DNA of 64,000 nt. Source: Cardiocondyla obscurior (taxonomy: Eukaryota > Arthropoda > Insecta > Hymenoptera > Formicidae). Made by a program: the position numbers and the translations under genes. Positions 62,486 to 64,000 of the stretch are shown here, one piece after another. Below the pieces are notes generated by a model. The model made no database searches and had not been told where the DNA came from. It saw only the letters and a list, made by a program, of their open reading frames with translations. The stretch spans positions 2,773,501 through 2,837,500 of the forward strand of contig NC_091866.1 of the NCBI RefSeq assembly GCF_019399895.1, in the 5' to 3' direction. Each line of letters starts with the position of its first letter. The first letter of the stretch is position 1.

Positions 62486-64000
62486 ACAGGCCTTTTAACA
62501 AAGTCTTTTACATCTTAATCATGCAACGAGATTATTATTTAACATTAAAAATTGTTATAAGTTTCGCTAATAAAAGTGCAGCAATATGTCAGTTCAGTAC
62601 CAGGAGACGATAGATATTATTTAATAAATATGTATTGTATCACGAATGTCAGTATTGTAAAAAAAAAAATGCAACTAATGATATCGTACGCATCCTGTCG
62701 ACAAAGGAGGGACGCCCTATCGACATGCACATCACGAGCGTATTTCAAGGTTTTGTAACACGCACGCGGAACAGCTATTGTTCGACGATTCATAGCGAGG
62801 AACAATGTTAAACGTCGGTCTTGGTGCGTGTTTCGATTCGAAACGTATCATCTTGCACGAGGCATAATTCCTCCACGCCTTTCCTAGCTTGTTGTTCGCG
62901 CGGCCGTATATACTTCAGACAACAACGGCTAGCTCAAGTGAATTCCGAGTTTGTATAAATCCCGCGGGAGACATTTCACTCAACCAGTGTGACTTCTTTC
63001 TGACAATGGGATGCATCTTGGATGAAATATAATGCATCGCTTGTTTGTTTATAACGACTATGTATATTCCGACCGTGGAAATCTAAAACTTTCTTTCCCA
63101 CTATCTTTCTCAGCTGGCTTCGTCTCCCCAAAATTTTAGAAATTTTCTCTGCCACGATTAACTTAACGTTTATTTTATTTTATTTTATTTTTTAAATTTT
63201 GTTTAGGGCAATATTAATTGTATCAATTGTGAAATTAATTTTTCATGAAAACTATCATAATGCAGCGTATAAAAATATAATTCTAGAAATTTGTAAAAAT
63301 AATATGAATATTCAGGAAATTTAATTCGAAAATTGGAATAAATCAATATGGCACATTTTAGTCCTGGTGTTTCCACCGTTTAACGATTGCATAATTATAT
63401 AGTCAGTCACAAAAGTCTATATATACTTCATAAATTAGTAATTGCATATTAAAACGATCATCCAGCATATTTGGTGAAAATGTGATTGAAATACAAAGTG
63501 TTTAATAGAAATATTGATTTCGTGATTTAATTGAGAAATAAATTATTGTCTACGAAACATGCATATTTCGATCGCATTTCCTACGCGCGTAAATTATTTT
63601 AAAGAGAAAGGCGTCGTTAATATAATTACATAAATTTATCGCTACATTGTCAATAGCAAACGTGAAAAATTAATATAAGTTAAATTTGAAAATATTGAAA
63701 TTCTATAAAAGAAAAAAAAATATCACCGCGTTAGATAGAATTAAATTAATTGTTTTTCCGTAATGCCAATTGATTATCTCGTTTGGTCCATTTCGTCTCG
63801 CGAGAATAAATATCACCCGTCAAAAATTACAGTTTGACATTAAATGACTATTCGTGATGCTTCAGTAACATCTTTCCAGTACCGCATTAATTACTATATA
63901 GGTATTTATTAACACCGCAAAAAATATTATTTTCGTCGATAAAAGAGTAGCGTGTTTAATTATTAAATTAAATTTTCTATTTTATTTCTTATTCAAACGA

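Larger units (their letters stand above)
53560..64000 (+). other. Sema1a: Downstream semaphorin intron, open to the window edge
   Basis: Sequence after the GTGAGT donor of the second exon. No continuation of the sema domain was found to 64000, so this intron is at least 10.4 kb. It contains an 18-bp palindrome (55171-55188), T runs at 55264-55281 and 59874-59897, a GC-rich patch at 58780-59320 with a CT-rich strand, and the foldback at 62346-62485. A stretch at 61330-61640 has a different texture from its flanks but no recognisable gene. Confidence 0.65.

Noticed and set aside
1..64000. tRNA genes, rRNA, CRISPR arrays, prokaryotic operons
   Set aside because: No tRNA B-box in a cloverleaf context, no rRNA core sequence, no regularly spaced repeats and no prokaryotic gene organisation were seen. 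The window is eukaryotic.

Overview
The window reads as intronic DNA of an insect gene. The evidence is short exons with GT/AG boundaries and pyrimidine tracts, long AT-rich stretches with many poly-T runs mixed with CpG-rich patches, (GA/CT)n microsatellites, and a short run of the arthropod telomeric unit TTAGG. The high CpG content and the protein matches suggest a hymenopteran, perhaps an ant; this is an inference. There are no prokaryotic features (no operons, no ribosome binding sites) and no uninterrupted long gene.

The only confidently coding sequence is two plus-strand exons near the right end, at 52100-52196 and 53508-53559. They join in frame to encode the start of a semaphorin (sema) domain, best matching class 1 semaphorin (Sema-1A, the transmembrane axon-guidance ligand of plexin A). 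I found no other sema exon. If the 5' exon lies to the left of the window, the upstream intron is at least 52 kb. The downstream intron is at least 10.4 kb.

The second notable structure is a 1.3-kb sequence present twice in direct orientation, at 556-1875 and 45895-47221, about 95% identical by eye. On the minus strand each copy carries four small exon-like modules (A, B, C, D) with conserved splice signals. A resembles C and B resembles D, so each copy is itself a diverged tandem duplication of a two-exon unit. I do not recognise the protein.

Other structures are a 270-bp element with about 80-bp terminal inverted repeats (6529-6798), a 364-bp mariner-like remnant flanked by TA (7096-7459), a 140-bp near-perfect foldback (62346-62485), a short interstitial telomere-like tract (34161-34181), microsatellites and homopolymers, and several GC-rich islands without recognisable genes (about 2860-3700, 21346-21840, 22680-23620, 30641-31165, 33641-34600, 58780-59320). 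The rest is noncoding as far as reading by eye can tell.
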